From: Furfurilactobacillus rossiae DSM 15814
GTDB taxonomy: Bacteria; Bacillota; Bacilli; Lactobacillales; Lactobacillaceae
DNA: 64,000 nt
Direction of reading: 5' to 3'
Assembly (NCBI RefSeq): GCF_000428925.1
Contig: NZ_AUAW01000004.1
Coordinates: 1-64,000, forward strand
Made by a program: the position numbers and the translations under genes. Positions 7,253-16,158 of this stretch are shown here, in pieces. The notes under the pieces are model-generated. The model was not told the origin of the DNA, did no database searches, and was given only the letters and a program-made list of their open reading frames with translations. The number at the start of each line of letters is the position of its first letter. Position 1 is the stretch's first letter.

Positions 7253-8632
7253 CTAGTCATTATCTGGAATTTCCTTTGCATTTTGCAAACGAAAGGCTTG
7301 GGTCACTGCAACCAATAATAAACATAGGCAAATGCCGAAACCAACTTGGATTCCAACTCGCGAGTTTGGTACATGTAAACGAGCATCAGTAATCGTAATA
7401 GCAGCCACAATTAATGCCGTTCCCATCGTTGCGGCTACCTGACGCAACGTATTAAAAATTGCGACGCCATCGGGAAGTTGCGCCCGTTTCAGATAAACTA
7501 ACGAATGCGTTTGTAGCGGAATCAACATCAACACTAAGCCTGACTGACGAACGGCTTGTCCTAACGTCACCATCCAAATCGATGACTGTGCACCAATCAA
7601 CATTTGTAACAGCGTTCCACAGAGGTCAATTGTGAGCCCAATGAGCACTAAATGTTTGATTTTGAAACGATCATAAAATTTGCCGCTGGTAGACGACATA
7701 AGGCCGGTAATTAATGCCCCAGGTAAAATGACCAGTCCAGACACAAGTGGGCTCTTATGCATGCTATTTTGGACAAGCAGCGGTAATAAGATTGTATTGC
7801 CATACATTGTCGCGATTATCAGTGAATTAATCACCAGTGCAAACGTAAATTGACGTGTTTTAAAAACGTTAAGGTTTACCAGCGGTTGTTTCGTTCGCAA
7901 TTGTAGCCAAACAAATAATAGCCAGAAAACTACCGCCGCTACTAAGGATAAGCTAATCAGTAGCCCTTCTCCCGACAGCAACTGGCTGACGTTTGATAAT
8001 GCCCACAATAAGAACCATAGGCCTAAACTGATCAGCATTAACCCTCGGTAATCAAACGACAACGCCAAGCTGTGCGACTCTGCTGGTAACGCCTTAAAAG
8101 CCACAACCAGCACACCTGCCAAAAATGGAATCAGTAAGATAAATAAATACCGCCAGGAGAAGTAAGTCAGAATGACACCTGACAGCGTCGGACCAATAAT
8201 GGGCGAAAAATTGAATGCCAATCCGATAAAGCCCATCACTGAACCCTGCTTACCTTTGGGCGCATAACGAATCGCCATGACATTTACTAGCGGCACCATA
8301 ACACCTGCTCCAACGGCCTGAATCATTCGCGCAAACACGACTAGCCAAAAAGATGGTGCCATTGAACCAAGGATTGTCCCAAATAAAAAGACACTGGTAA
8401 AACCAAGAAATAGCCGTCTGAATGAAAAACGTTTAATTAAATAAGCGCTCACCGGTATCATCAGTGCATTAATTAGCATGTAACCATTGCTAACCCATTG
8501 GACTTGTTCGGCTGTAACGTGAAACGTCCGCATTAAAATTGGCAATGCAATGTTCATCAGTGTGGAGCACAGTAAGCTCCAAAACGCGCCAAAGGTTAAA
8601 ATCGTCAGTGAAATTTTTTCTTGTCGTCGCAA
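7253..8632 (-). CDS. MFS multidrug exporter, DHA2 (EmrB/QacA) type
   Basis: 459 residues with about 14 membrane segments, the DHA2 layout. N-terminal features are SLLCSTLMNIALPILMRTFH and VQWVSNGYMLINALMIP, characteristic of EmrB/LmrB-type drug:H+ antiporters. An antiporter motif C-like segment (GLAFNFSPIIGPTLSGVI) and the motif A-equivalent loop RFSFRRLF are present. It probably extrudes hydrophobic drugs through the plasma membrane using the proton gradient; substrates are unknown. The start is TTG at 8630-8632 with GAGGAG nine bases upstream. It is a single-gene unit. Confidence 0.9.
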   Translation of the reverse strand: MRRQEKISLTILTFGAFWSLLCSTLMNIALPILMRTFHVTAEQVQWVSNGYMLINALMIPVSAYLIKRFSFRRLFLGFTSVFLFGTILGSMAPSFWLVVFARMIQAVGAGVMVPLVNVMAIRYAPKGKQGSVMGFIGLAFNFSPIIGPTLSGVILTYFSWRYLFILLIPFLAGVLVVAFKALPAESHSLALSFDYRGLMLISLGLWFLLWALSNVSQLLSGEGLLISLSLVAAVVFWLLFVWLQLRTKQPLVNLNVFKTRQFTFALVINSLIIATMYGNTILLPLLVQNSMHKSPLVSGLVILPGALITGLMSSTSGKFYDRFKIKHLVLIGLTIDLCGTLLQMLIGAQSSIWMVTLGQAVRQSGLVLMLIPLQTHSLVYLKRAQLPDGVAIFNTLRQVAATMGTALIVAAITITDARLHVPNSRVGIQVGFGICLCLLLVAVTQAFRLQNAKEIPDND

Positions 8633-8730
8633 CTACACAATCTCCTCGAATATAAGCATAATTATATTCATTGTACGTAGTTCTGACCTCAAATTCACTG
8701 ACAATTCTGGAAATAACGCTATAAACAAAA

Positions 8731-8762
8731 TCGGCAGCGACCCTAATCAGAGTTGCTGCCGA
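8731..8762 (-). terminator. Intrinsic terminator of the 8795-9988 MFS gene
   Basis: Arms TCGGCAGCGAC (8731-8741) and GTTGCTGCCGA (8752-8762) pair over 11 bp with one G-T wobble. TTTTGTTTAT follows on the minus strand. Confidence 0.85.
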
Positions 8763-8794
8763 TCTTATTAGTATTTATTTTTTATGCAAACACA

Positions 8795-9988
8795 TTAATA
8801 CTGTGTCGTTCTATGATACATCAATCGGCGAATGACAATCACCATGATCCATGTTAACGCAATGGCAACCGCCGCAAAACCAAACAAAAATTTGTATGAG
8901 GTTGCATCAATCAGGACACCACCTAGAAGTGGACCAATCGCCCGTCCAGCAGCAGCGGATGCATTAACAGCACCTTGATACTTTCCTTTCACATCTAATG
9001 GCGTCAACTGATTGACAATCGCCGGGATCGCTGGAAAGGCCGTCGCTTCGCCCAGCGTTAATACAGCAATGGCAAGGACAAACCCAATGTACTGTTTAAC
9101 AAAGAGCAAAATAACAAACGATATTGCTACTGCAGCAATTCCTGGGATGATTTGATAATATGGATTGCGAATCCGGTCGCCAAGAAAATTGACGCCCATT
9201 TGAAAAACAAGAATAAGCCCGGCATTGATCGTCCATAACAAACTATATTTTGTCAATGGAATCCCTTGATCAGTCATGTACACCGCCATGTTTGATGTCC
9301 ATTGTTCATACATGATCCAAATGACAATCAATGTAGCAAAGAACGTCCAGATGATAACCAAATTCGGCTTAGGCAATTTGACTTTGCTCTTAGTCTGTTT
9401 GGCATGGGTTGCATGAGAACGTACACTATCCACATTAAACTGCGTCATTGCGATAAAGAAGTAGGCTACATACATTACCGCAGTGATAATGAATAGATAT
9501 TGAACACCGTGTTCATAAACAAAGCCAACCATCATGGTCCCAAAGACAACCCCAAGGTTCTGCATAAAGTAAATCATGTTGAACACATATCGACCGTCAC
9601 GACTTTTAATGGTTGTTCCCAAAGAATTAATCAGCGTGATCAAAAGTCCACTACCAAAGCCCATAAATACAAGACCTATTGGAAATGCCGGCCACCCATG
9701 CCAGAAAATCAAGAAGGCCGTAGCAATAAACTCATAAACTGTCGCAATTAACGTCAGCTTATAAGCATCAACACGATCAAACAGCCAGCCACCTAAATAA
9801 GCACCAATGATATTTGCAGTTGAGTTAAACAACAATACAAGTCCAACGACCGTTAATGATTCATGAAGCGCATCATGAATATAGATGGTTGTTAATGGCC
9901 AAATAAAACTTTGTCCCATATTGTTGAGCAGCCCGGCAACCAATAACCATGGCAGCTTAATTTCTTTCCCAGTAACTTGTTGTTGCAT
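8795..9988 (-). CDS. MFS transporter next to dnaB (putative multidrug exporter, DHA1-like)
   Basis: 397 residues with 12 membrane segments. Diagnostic parts are NNMGQSFIWPLTTIYIH in helix 1, the motif A-like GGWLFDRVDAYKL loop, and a repeat-half loop NFLGDRIRNPYYQ. A multidrug-type MFS gene after dnaB is, as far as I recall, also found in Lactiplantibacillus plantarum. Substrate unknown. I chose the ATG at 9986-9988 because GGAGGGAAGACCG immediately precedes it; a longer frame runs upstream without a ribosome-binding site. A near-perfect palindrome (10005-10022) lies before the ribosome-binding site. It follows dnaB on the same strand with a hairpin between them. Confidence 0.88.
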   Translation of the reverse strand: MQQQVTGKEIKLPWLLVAGLLNNMGQSFIWPLTTIYIHDALHESLTVVGLVLLFNSTANIIGAYLGGWLFDRVDAYKLTLIATVYEFIATAFLIFWHGWPAFPIGLVFMGFGSGLLITLINSLGTTIKSRDGRYVFNMIYFMQNLGVVFGTMMVGFVYEHGVQYLFIITAVMYVAYFFIAMTQFNVDSVRSHATHAKQTKSKVKLPKPNLVIIWTFFATLIVIWIMYEQWTSNMAVYMTDQGIPLTKYSLLWTINAGLILVFQMGVNFLGDRIRNPYYQIIPGIAAVAISFVILLFVKQYIGFVLAIAVLTLGEATAFPAIPAIVNQLTPLDVKGKYQGAVNASAAAGRAIGPLLGGVLIDATSYKFLFGFAAVAIALTWIMVIVIRRLMYHRTTQY

Positions 9989-10004
9989 CGGTCTTCCCTC
10001 CAAT

Positions 10005-10022
10005 TTATTTCCCCGGAAATAA
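10005..10022. repeat. Palindrome TTATTTCC-CC-GGAAATAA before MFS gene
   Basis: A perfect 8-bp inverted repeat with a CC centre, just upstream of the MFS ribosome-binding site. It resembles the ATTTCCCGGGAAAT palindrome at 11515-11528 and CCCGGGAAAT motifs near 30904 and 49121. It may be an operator or the top of an RNA hairpin. Confidence 0.4.
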
Positions 10023-10040
10023 TGATTGATTAGTACTGAT

Positions 10041-10076
10041 AAACGGGTGCACATCATATCGATGCACGCCCGTTTT
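10041..10076. terminator. Hairpin between dnaB and MFS gene
   Basis: AAACGGGTGCA pairs with TGCAC(GC)CCGTTT, allowing a two-base bulge; short T runs flank it on both strands. It probably ends the rpsF-to-dnaB side transcripts, perhaps incompletely. Confidence 0.6.
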
Positions 10077-10089
10077 ATTGGTTGTCACT

Positions 10090-11472
10090 TTAGTTTTGCG
10101 CGTTGTACGCAATGTTTGAGAACTTGTTATACGACTTAACAAATAGCAATTTGACAGTTCCCCGGGCACCAGAACGGTTCTTTTCAATAATGACTTCAAC
10201 TTCCCCAACGTTTTGATCCTCATCATCACGCGGATCATTGTCATTATCCTCATCATCGTTGTCTCGTTCATAGTAGTCATCACGATACAAGAAGGCAACG
10301 ATATCGGCATCTTGTTCGATTGAACCAGATTCACGAATATCAGATAACACCGGTCGTTTATCCTGTCGTTGTTCCAAACCACGCGATAGCTGTGATAAAG
10401 CAATGACTGGCACACGTAATTCCTTAGCCAATTTTTTTAACTGACGGGAAATATCAGAAACTTCTTGCTGTCGGTTTTCTTTGTTCCCACCTTCAATCAA
10501 CTGAAGGTAATCGACAATAACAATCCCTAGGTCATGTTCTTTGGCCAAACGACGACACTTTGCACTGATTTCAGCCATTCGGTTACCTGGCGTGTCATCA
10601 ATGTAAACACTAGTCTTAGATAGTGCGCCCATGGCCACAACGAGGTTCTGCCATTCTTCATCAGTCAACTGGCCTGTTCTCAAATGGTTTGCGTCGATAC
10701 TACCCTCAGCACAAAGCATCCGGTTGACTAACGATTCAGCTCCCATTTCAAGACTAAACAAAGCTACCGTTTTATTCGTCTTGGTTGCCACATTTTCGGC
10801 GATATTCAGAACAAACGCTGTTTTACCAACACCGGGACGAGCAGCAAGAATAATCAATTCATCGTCATGGAATCCAGTCGTCATCTTGTCCAATTCATGG
10901 AAGCCGGTAGCTAAACCGGTAATTTCATCGCCATTCTTCGACAACTCGTTAACGGTATTCATGGCCTGATTTAACACGTCCGCAATCGGTTTGAAACCAC
11001 CACTATTGCGATCGTCGGCCACCTTCATGATTTCTGTCTCGGCATTTTCAAGCAGTGTCGAAACATCATCCTCTTCATTGTACGAACGGGTAACAATGTC
11101 TGTCGCTGTCTTTATCAAACGACGTAGCAAAGCCTTCTCTTGAACAATCTTGGCATAATAAACGACGTTCGCCGCAGTTGGTACTGCCTGCGCCAACTCA
11201 GCAATATAAGTCACACCACCAACGTCATCAATTTGTGCGTTAGCAGTAAGGGCATCGTTAACTGTCACAGCATCAACAACACTGCCATTATTGTTCAAAT
11301 CAATCATCGTTTGAAAAATAATCTGATGTGCTCGACGGTAAAAGTCCTCAGCTTGGAGATATTCCATCGCTTCAGGCATGGCGTCATTACTTAAGAAAAT
11401 GGCCCCCAAAACGGCCTGCTCTGCTTCAATGTTTTGTGGCGGGGTTTGTTCCCGCAAATCTACATTATCCAT
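10090..11472 (-). CDS. dnaB: Replicative DNA helicase (DnaB; DnaC in Bacillus naming)
   Basis: 460 residues, full length for the hexameric 5'-3' replication fork helicase. The N-terminal primase-interaction domain starts PPQNIEAEQAVLGAIFL. The RecA-like C-terminal domain carries Walker A AARPGVGKTAF, Walker B-type GIVIVDYLQLIEG and DIRESGSIEQDADIVAFLYRDDYY. An acidic Asp/Glu/Asn-rich insert (about residues 393-415) interrupts the last part, as often seen in lactobacilli. It unwinds DNA ahead of Pol III and is loaded at oriC by DnaA-dependent loaders. It follows rplI after an 80-nt gap holding a terminator-like hairpin. GTGGAGATAGC gives the ribosome-binding site. Confidence 0.97.
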   Translation of the reverse strand: MDNVDLREQTPPQNIEAEQAVLGAIFLSNDAMPEAMEYLQAEDFYRRAHQIIFQTMIDLNNNGSVVDAVTVNDALTANAQIDDVGGVTYIAELAQAVPTAANVVYYAKIVQEKALLRRLIKTATDIVTRSYNEEDDVSTLLENAETEIMKVADDRNSGGFKPIADVLNQAMNTVNELSKNGDEITGLATGFHELDKMTTGFHDDELIILAARPGVGKTAFVLNIAENVATKTNKTVALFSLEMGAESLVNRMLCAEGSIDANHLRTGQLTDEEWQNLVVAMGALSKTSVYIDDTPGNRMAEISAKCRRLAKEHDLGIVIVDYLQLIEGGNKENRQQEVSDISRQLKKLAKELRVPVIALSQLSRGLEQRQDKRPVLSDIRESGSIEQDADIVAFLYRDDYYERDNDDEDNDNDPRDDEDQNVGEVEVIIEKNRSGARGTVKLLFVKSYNKFSNIAYNAQN

Positions 11473-11508
11473 GCTATCTCCACTTGATTCTGAACCAAAA
11501 TAACAAAA

Positions 11509-11534
11509 CGCACCATTTCCCGGGAAATAGTGCG
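11509..11534 (-). terminator. Hairpin with CCCGGG palindrome between rplI and dnaB
   Basis: CGCAC and GTGCG flank the perfect palindrome ATTTCCCGGGAAAT, giving a near-continuous stem. TTTTGTTATTTT follows on the minus strand. It could be an intrinsic terminator or attenuator lowering dnaB expression relative to rplI. Confidence 0.65.
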
Positions 11535-11552
11535 GTCAAAATGCCTTAATAA

Positions 11553-12005
11553 CTATTGTTCAACCACGTGTACACGAATCTTCGCGGTCACTTGGCTGTG
11601 TAGTTTAACTGGTACATTCGTATAACCGAGCACCCGAATTGGATCCGGCAATTCGATCTTGTGCTTATCTAACTTAATATTGAATTGTTGATTTAATGCC
11701 TGAGCAATCTGCTTTGAAGGAATTGAACCAAATAGACGACTGTCTGAACCAGCTTTGGCCTTAATTTCAACAACTGTTTCATCAGCCTCTAATTTCTGTT
11801 TCAATTCCTGAGCCGTTGCTAATTCGGCTGCTTCCTCGCGAGCTTCCGCACGTTGCTGGCCTTTTAGTTGGCTCATGGCAGTCGCGGTTGCCGCTTTGGC
11901 CTTACCTGTCTTAATTAAGAAATTTTGAGCAAACCCATCTGGTACTTCTTTGACTTCACCGCGCTTGCCACGGCCACGAACGTCCTGCGTAAAAATAACT
12001 TTCAT
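11553..12005 (-). CDS. rplI: 50S ribosomal protein L9
   Basis: 150 residues, standard length. The N-terminal rRNA-binding lobe starts [31 protein letters not shown], the L9 signature. It is followed by the long connecting helix rich in Ala/Glu/Lys, and a C-terminal lobe with [11 protein letters not shown]9 binds 23S rRNA near L1 and helps hold the reading frame. It begins 5 nt after the gdpP stop codon, with AAAGGAG inside the end of gdpP, so the two are translationally coupled, as in other Bacilli. Confidence 0.98.
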   Translation of the reverse strand: MKVIFTQDVRGRGKRGEVKEVPDGFAQNFLIKTGKAKAATATAMSQLKGQQRAEAREEAAELATAQELKQKLEADETVVEIKAKAGSDSRLFGSIPSKQIAQALNQQFNIKLDKHKIELPDPIRVLGYTNVPVKLHSQVTAKIRVHVVEQ

Positions 12006-12010
12006 CGTTG

Positions 12011-14038
12011 TTACTCCTTTGCATCCTGTGTTGCTTCTGCCGCCTGATTATTGAGAATGTTCAATAATTCTTGACGAACTTCGGTAACACTTTGATTTTC
12101 AATCTGTGTGGCTGCGTTTTGTAAATGACCGCCACCGCCCATTTGTTCCATAATGACCTGCACGTTAACTTCACCAGTAGAACGAGCAGAAATCCCAACT
12201 CGGTTGTCAGCACGTTGGGTGATAACAAACGAGGCTTCGACGCCTGCCATATTTAGCAACGAATCAGCAGCTTGGGCCGCCGTTACCGAATCATATGTGG
12301 TACCGTCCTCTCCAGCAATCAATGCCACGCTCTCATTAATCAGTTCAACTCGGCTAATGAGGTGATTACGTTGCATGTAACTGTCCGGATTTTCCTTATT
12401 AAATTGAACAATCAGTTCTGCATCGGCACCAGCTGATCGCAAATAGCTGGCTGCGTCAAACGTTCGCGTACCGGTATGGTTCGTGAAGTTTTTAGTATCA
12501 ATTTCAATCCCGGATAGCATTGCTGTCGCTTCAATTTTGTTCATTGCATTTGCTTCCTGTGGTTGATACTCTAACATCTCTGTAATCAACTCACAAGTTG
12601 AACTTGCATAAGGCTCAATGTAAACCAAAATTGGGTTTTCGGGGAATTCTTCACCCCGACGATGATGATCAATAATCACAGTTCGATTCTGAAGCTTGTC
12701 ATACACGCTCTCAGCCATCGACATGGATGGTTTGGAATGATCCACCATAATCAATAAACTTTGATCAGTGGCCCGATTAGCAGCATCTGCCGGCGTGATG
12801 ATCGCATCTTTTACTTCCGAATAATTATCAATGGACTGTAGCAAACGTTGAATATCAGAATGGGATTGTTGTGCCTCATCCAAAATGATCCAACATTTCT
12901 TACCATTCATCTGTGCAATCCGTCTAATCCCCAAGCTTGCCCCTAATGAGTCCATATCAGGCGTTTGGTGACCGGCAACAAATATCTGGTCTGATTGACT
13001 GAATAATTCTTGTAACGCCTGAGAAATCATTCTGGCACGCACACGCGTCCGTTTTTCCATTGGGTTCGTCTTACCGCCGTAAAAACGAGCTTCCTCATTT
13101 TCAGCTTTAACGACAACCTGATCACCACCACGGCCGAGAGCTAAGTCCAAATTACTCTGAGCTAAGCTAGCTAGACGATTGATATCTTTCTGTCCATAAG
13201 CTAATCCCATGGACAATGTGAGCGGATAGTTCTGTTTAGAAGTGGTTTCACGAATCGTGTCGAGAATCTTAAATTTATCAGCTTCCAAATTTTCCAAGTC
13301 GCTCAAATGGCCAACTAATAAATAATGGTCTGAATTCAAACGGCGCAGGTACGTATTGAAATCTTTAGTCCAATCTGTCAGTGTACTCGTCACATAATTA
13401 CGAAGTGTTGAAATATCTGAATCACTCATACTTTGAGTCACTTCATCATAGTTATCCAATGAAATAATCCCAAGAACAAGTTGTTCATTATGGTAGTCAC
13501 GTTCAATCTGCGCGTAGTGACTAACATCCATCAGGTACACAACGTTTAATTCTGGTTGAACGAGCAAGTAAAATTGCTTATCAGCCCACGTAATTGTAGT
13601 GTACGTTTCATCTTTTGCGTGTGCTTCAATCGCATCAGCCAACGTTTGATCCACGCTAGCAATGCTCTTCCCTAACACTTCTGTATCGCCAAAATAGGCC
13701 TGTAAATATGGATTAATCCAAGCGACGCGTTGATGATCATTGAAAATCAGCACGCCCATTGGCATTTCAATCAGTGCTTCCTGTTCACCGCGTTTAATGC
13801 GATAGGATAAATCGGCAATGAACTCTTGCGTATCGATGCTGATCTCCTGCAGAGTATTGAAAATCACGACCAACACGACAACGGCCGCAATCAGCACAAT
13901 GAGCCCAAATATCCAATTCAACATAAACGCTGTAATAACGCCCAACAGGCCTAACGCCAACCCATAAAATGCAATCCACCGCAAACGCGTGTTTTGCATG
14001 AAAACGGGCAAACGAAATCTTGCGAGTAATTGTCTCAT
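12011..14038 (-). CDS. gdpP: Cyclic-di-AMP phosphodiesterase GdpP (DHH/DHHA1 family)
   Basis: 675 residues, the usual GdpP/YybT layout. It has two N-terminal membrane helices (about 14-58), a PAS-like domain (about 85-180), a degenerate GGDEF domain (about 185-315) and a DHH-DHHA1 phosphodiesterase unit (about 345-660). Visible metal-site motifs are [20 protein letters not shown] and the DHH triad in [12 protein letters not shown]; the C-terminal [11 protein letters not shown] is the DHHA1 motif. It hydrolyses c-di-AMP to pApA at the membrane and so affects potassium, osmotic and cell-wall homeostasis. AAAGGAACGAACAAC precedes the ATG. It is coupled to rplI downstream. Confidence 0.96.
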   Translation of the reverse strand: MRQLLARFRLPVFMQNTRLRWIAFYGLALGLLGVITAFMLNWIFGLIVLIAAVVVLVVIFNTLQEISIDTQEFIADLSYRIKRGEQEALIEMPMGVLIFNDHQRVAWINPYLQAYFGDTEVLGKSIASVDQTLADAIEAHAKDETYTTITWADKQFYLLVQPELNVVYLMDVSHYAQIERDYHNEQLVLGIISLDNYDEVTQSMSDSDISTLRNYVTSTLTDWTKDFNTYLRRLNSDHYLLVGHLSDLENLEADKFKILDTIRETTSKQNYPLTLSMGLAYGQKDINRLASLAQSNLDLALGRGGDQVVVKAENEEARFYGGKTNPMEKRTRVRARMISQALQELFSQSDQIFVAGHQTPDMDSLGASLGIRRIAQMNGKKCWIILDEAQQSHSDIQRLLQSIDNYSEVKDAIITPADAANRATDQSLLIMVDHSKPSMSMAESVYDKLQNRTVIIDHHRRGEEFPENPILVYIEPYASSTCELITEMLEYQPQEANAMNKIEATAMLSGIEIDTKNFTNHTGTRTFDAASYLRSAGADAELIVQFNKENPDSYMQRNHLISRVELINESVALIAGEDGTTYDSVTAAQAADSLLNMAGVEASFVITQRADNRVGISARSTGEVNVQVIMEQMGGGGHLQNAATQIENQSVTEVRQELLNILNNQAAEATQDAKE

Positions 14039-14185
14039 GTTGTTCGTTCCTTTCTATAAAGTATTGTTACCAGTAAAGTACTTCGGTACCGTTACACTGT
14101 TACCAGTTTATCACATCTAATGTGACCAATACACAGCACACGACAGTCTGTGGATAATGAAATTGGCAAACCTAAAGACTAAAAA

Positions 14186-14211
14186 AAACAGCCCCCCTAA
14201 AAGGGCTGTTT
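14186..14211 (-). terminator. Intrinsic terminator of rpsF-ssb-rpsR operon
   Basis: AAACAGCCC (14186-14194) pairs with GGGCTGTTT (14203-14211). Eight T residues follow on the minus strand. It separates the ribosomal operon from gdpP. Confidence 0.92.
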
Positions 14212-14224
14212 GATAAAACATTGA

Positions 14225-14467
14225 TTAGTCTTCGGCTACGAATGGAAGCAAGCCCATGATCCGTGAACGCTTGATTGCCACCGTCAAACGACGTTGGTTC
14301 TTAGCGGACGTACCAGTCACCCGACGAGGTAAAATCTTGCCTCGTTCTGAGATGAACCGTTGCAACAATTCAGTGTCTTTGTAATCGATGTATTCGATGT
14401 GGTTTGCGGCGATGAAGTCTACCTTACGGCGACGACGGTTACCACCACGACGACGTTGATCTGCCAT
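14225..14467 (-). CDS. rpsR: 30S ribosomal protein S18
   Basis: 80 residues, standard. The basic N-terminus [18 protein letters not shown] and the core [33 protein letters not shown] are S18 signatures. It partners S6 on the small-subunit platform. TAGGAGGATCATATC precedes the ATG. It is the last gene of rpsF-ssb-rpsR, 25 nt after ssb, and is followed by a strong terminator. Confidence 0.99.
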   Translation of the reverse strand: MADQRRRGGNRRRRKVDFIAANHIEYIDYKDTELLQRFISERGKILPRRVTGTSAKNQRRLTVAIKRSRIMGLLPFVAED

Positions 14468-14492
14468 GATATGATCCTCCTATCTTCTGAGA

Positions 14493-15035
14493 CTAGAATG
14501 GAAGGTCGTCATCCGAGATGTCAATGCTTTCACCGTTACCAGCGAAAGGATCAGCAGGGGTCTGGCTTGATTGACTGGAAGGTGCAGTATTACCTGCATT
14601 GTTCCCGCCATTGTTGCCAGTGCCGCCAAACGGATTGGCGCTTCCTGATTGAGGAGCATTATTGTTGTAGCCGCCGTTGTCATTTGTGTTACCAGAAGTC
14701 CGTTGATCAGATTGAGAACGGGATTCTAGTAAGGCAAAGTTTTCGACGACCACTTCAGTGACGTAAACGCGCTGGCCCTGTTGGTTCTCGTAGTTCCGGG
14801 TTTGAATCCGGCCCTCGATACCAACTAGTGAACCCTTATGCGTGAAGTTAGCGAAGTTTTCCGCTGACTTACGCCAGATTACACAGTTAATGAAATCAGC
14901 CTCTCGTTGGCCCTGTTGGTTAGTGAACTGACGGTCCACCGCCAACGTAAATGAACCAACAGCTGCTCCTGATTGTGTGTAACGAACTTCAGGGTCACGG
15001 GTTAAGCGTCCGGTAAGAACTGCGCGATTAATCAT
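14493..15035 (-). CDS. ssb: Single-stranded DNA-binding protein
   Basis: 180 residues. The OB-fold (residues 1-~107) starts [23 protein letters not shown] and contains [28 protein letters not shown] Gly/Asn/Gln-rich flexible linker (~110-165) follows, and the acidic partner-binding tail ends DISDDDLPF. It coats single-stranded DNA during replication and repair and recruits partners through the tail. It sits between rpsF (36 nt upstream) and rpsR, the conserved Bacilli arrangement. Confidence 0.98.
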   Translation of the reverse strand: MINRAVLTGRLTRDPEVRYTQSGAAVGSFTLAVDRQFTNQQGQREADFINCVIWRKSAENFANFTHKGSLVGIEGRIQTRNYENQQGQRVYVTEVVVENFALLESRSQSDQRTSGNTNDNGGYNNNAPQSGSANPFGGTGNNGGNNAGNTAPSSQSSQTPADPFAGNGESIDISDDDLPF

Positions 15036-15071
15036 AGTTGTAGTGCTCCTCTCTTAAAATTTTTGTTTTGT

Positions 15072-15371
15072 TTACTTGTCGTCACGTTTAACGATCATGT
15101 GACGCAAGATGCCATCGCTGATTTTAGCCAAACGATCAAATTCGTTTAAAGCTTCAGCCTGGTCAGTGGTTAGGTTTACAACGTGGTAAGTACCCTCGTT
15201 GAAGCCTCCAATTTCGTACGCAAAGCGACGAGTTGACCAGTCTTTTGAATCAGCAATTTGTGCACCATTGTCTGTCAAAATCTTGTCGAAACGTTCAACT
15301 AAGGCTTGCTTAGCTTCACTATCAAGATCTGGGCGAACAATATAAGTAATTTCATACTTAGTTGCTAACAT
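15072..15371 (-). CDS. rpsF: 30S ribosomal protein S6
   Basis: 99 residues, standard. It starts [15 protein letters not shown] and contains [22 protein letters not shown] and a C-terminal [17 protein letters not shown], all S6 features. S6 binds the ribosome platform together with S18 encoded in the same operon. TAAGGAGG precedes the ATG by 10 nt; this site can pair with an upstream CTCCTTA, see the leader feature. Confidence 0.99.
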   Translation of the reverse strand: MLATKYEITYIVRPDLDSEAKQALVERFDKILTDNGAQIADSKDWSTRRFAYEIGGFNEGTYHVVNLTTDQAEALNEFDRLAKISDGILRHMIVKRDDK

Positions 15372-15380
15372 TGACTGTCT

Positions 15381-15447
15381 ACCTCCTTATGGACTTTTGA
15401 CCCGCTGTTTTTCAAACGGGTAAGGAGTCATTCGCCAGGATGGCGAA
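15381..15447 (-). promoter_or_regulatory. rpsF leader, probable S6:S18 autoregulatory RNA element
   Basis: On the minus strand the leader contains a hairpin TTCGCC/GGCGAA (15431-15447), then CTCCTTA (15421-15427), a stem ACCCG/CGGGT (15400-15404 with 15417-15421), and then TAAGGAG (15383-15389), the ribosome-binding site of rpsF. CTCCTTA and TAAGGAG are perfectly complementary and would sequester it. An S6:S18-binding leader is known in front of rpsF in many bacteria; assignment here rests on position and pairing. Confidence 0.55.
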
Positions 15448-15462
15448 CGCTCACGAACTAAA

Positions 15463-15491
15463 AGTATAGCATGGCAAAGCTTAAATAACAA
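15463..15491 (-). promoter_or_regulatory. rpsF-ssb-rpsR promoter
   Basis: Minus-strand TTGTTA (15486-15491), 17-base spacer, TATACT (15463-15468). Transcription would start near 15456, giving an ~85-nt leader. Confidence 0.7.
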
Positions 15492-15630
15492 GGTGTAGCT
15501 TATTGCGTTTGACGTAGCTGATCGACATATATGCAACCACATTACAAACACTAAACGGTTATTTGTCTTACCACAGAACTCCTAATCCGCAACGCCTGTT
15601 GTTCGTTCACACACCTATAACATACGCAAA

Positions 15631-15654
15631 ACGACAACAAATGTTTGTTGTCGT
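15631..15654. terminator. Terminator downstream of ybjQ-like gene
   Basis: A perfect 11-bp stem (ACGACAACAAA with TTTGTTGTCGT) with a two-base centre. A-rich sequence precedes it and TTTTGCG follows on the minus strand, with a T7 run on the plus strand. The gap 15492-15630 shows no gene. Confidence 0.75.
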
Positions 15655-15679
15655 CGAATTTTTTTAAAATTGTGTCTCA

Positions 15680-16009
15680 CTATTTAAATTTAACTGCAGT
15701 TCCGTACGCAGCAACGGTCTCCATGTCTTGACTAATTGAATCCGAGTCGTAACGCATCATGACCACAGCATCAGCACCCATCGCAGTAGCATTCTCTCTC
15801 AATCGATCCACTGCGATATCGCGTGCCTCACTGAGCAATTCAGTATAAGCTTTAATTTCGCCGCCGACGATGTTTTTCAAACCAGCACCAATATTACGCA
15901 CAACATTTTTGGATTGCGTTGTTAACCCAAAGACTTCACCAATAACTTCGTACTCTTGACCGGGGATTCGTTCGGTCGTCACAACGAGAATCTTTTTTGA
16001 ATCACTCAT
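15680..16009 (-). CDS. YbjQ/UPF0145 (DUF74) family protein
   Basis: 109 residues, matching the YbjQ family of small pentameric beta/alpha proteins. It starts with [45 protein letters not shown] and ends with [19 protein letters not shown] plus AYGTAVK, the family signatures. The family is often annotated as heavy-metal-binding, but its cellular role is not established. It is a separate unit between gyrA and rpsF, an insertion relative to the tight gyrA-rpsF spacing of some relatives. Confidence 0.92.
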   Translation of the reverse strand: MSDSKKILVVTTERIPGQEYEVIGEVFGLTTQSKNVVRNIGAGLKNIVGGEIKAYTELLSEARDIAVDRLRENATAMGADAVVMMRYDSDSISQDMETVAAYGTAVKFK

Positions 16010-16102
16010 GCAGCATCACGTCCTTAGCTAGAATTTATAACTCGAGTTTATTGTCTAGTATTAGCATCGCAAAAGCAATCGACAGGCCCTGAGTCATAAA
16101 AA

Positions 16103-16136
16103 AAGCACCGCGTCGATTTTGCTCGTCGCGATGCTT
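16103..16136 (-). terminator. gyrA terminator
   Basis: AAGCACCGCGTCGA pairs with TCGTCGCGATGCTT over 14 positions with minor mismatches, followed by T7 on the minus strand. Confidence 0.88.
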
Positions 16137-16158
16137 CAATTAAATCTAATTATATTTT

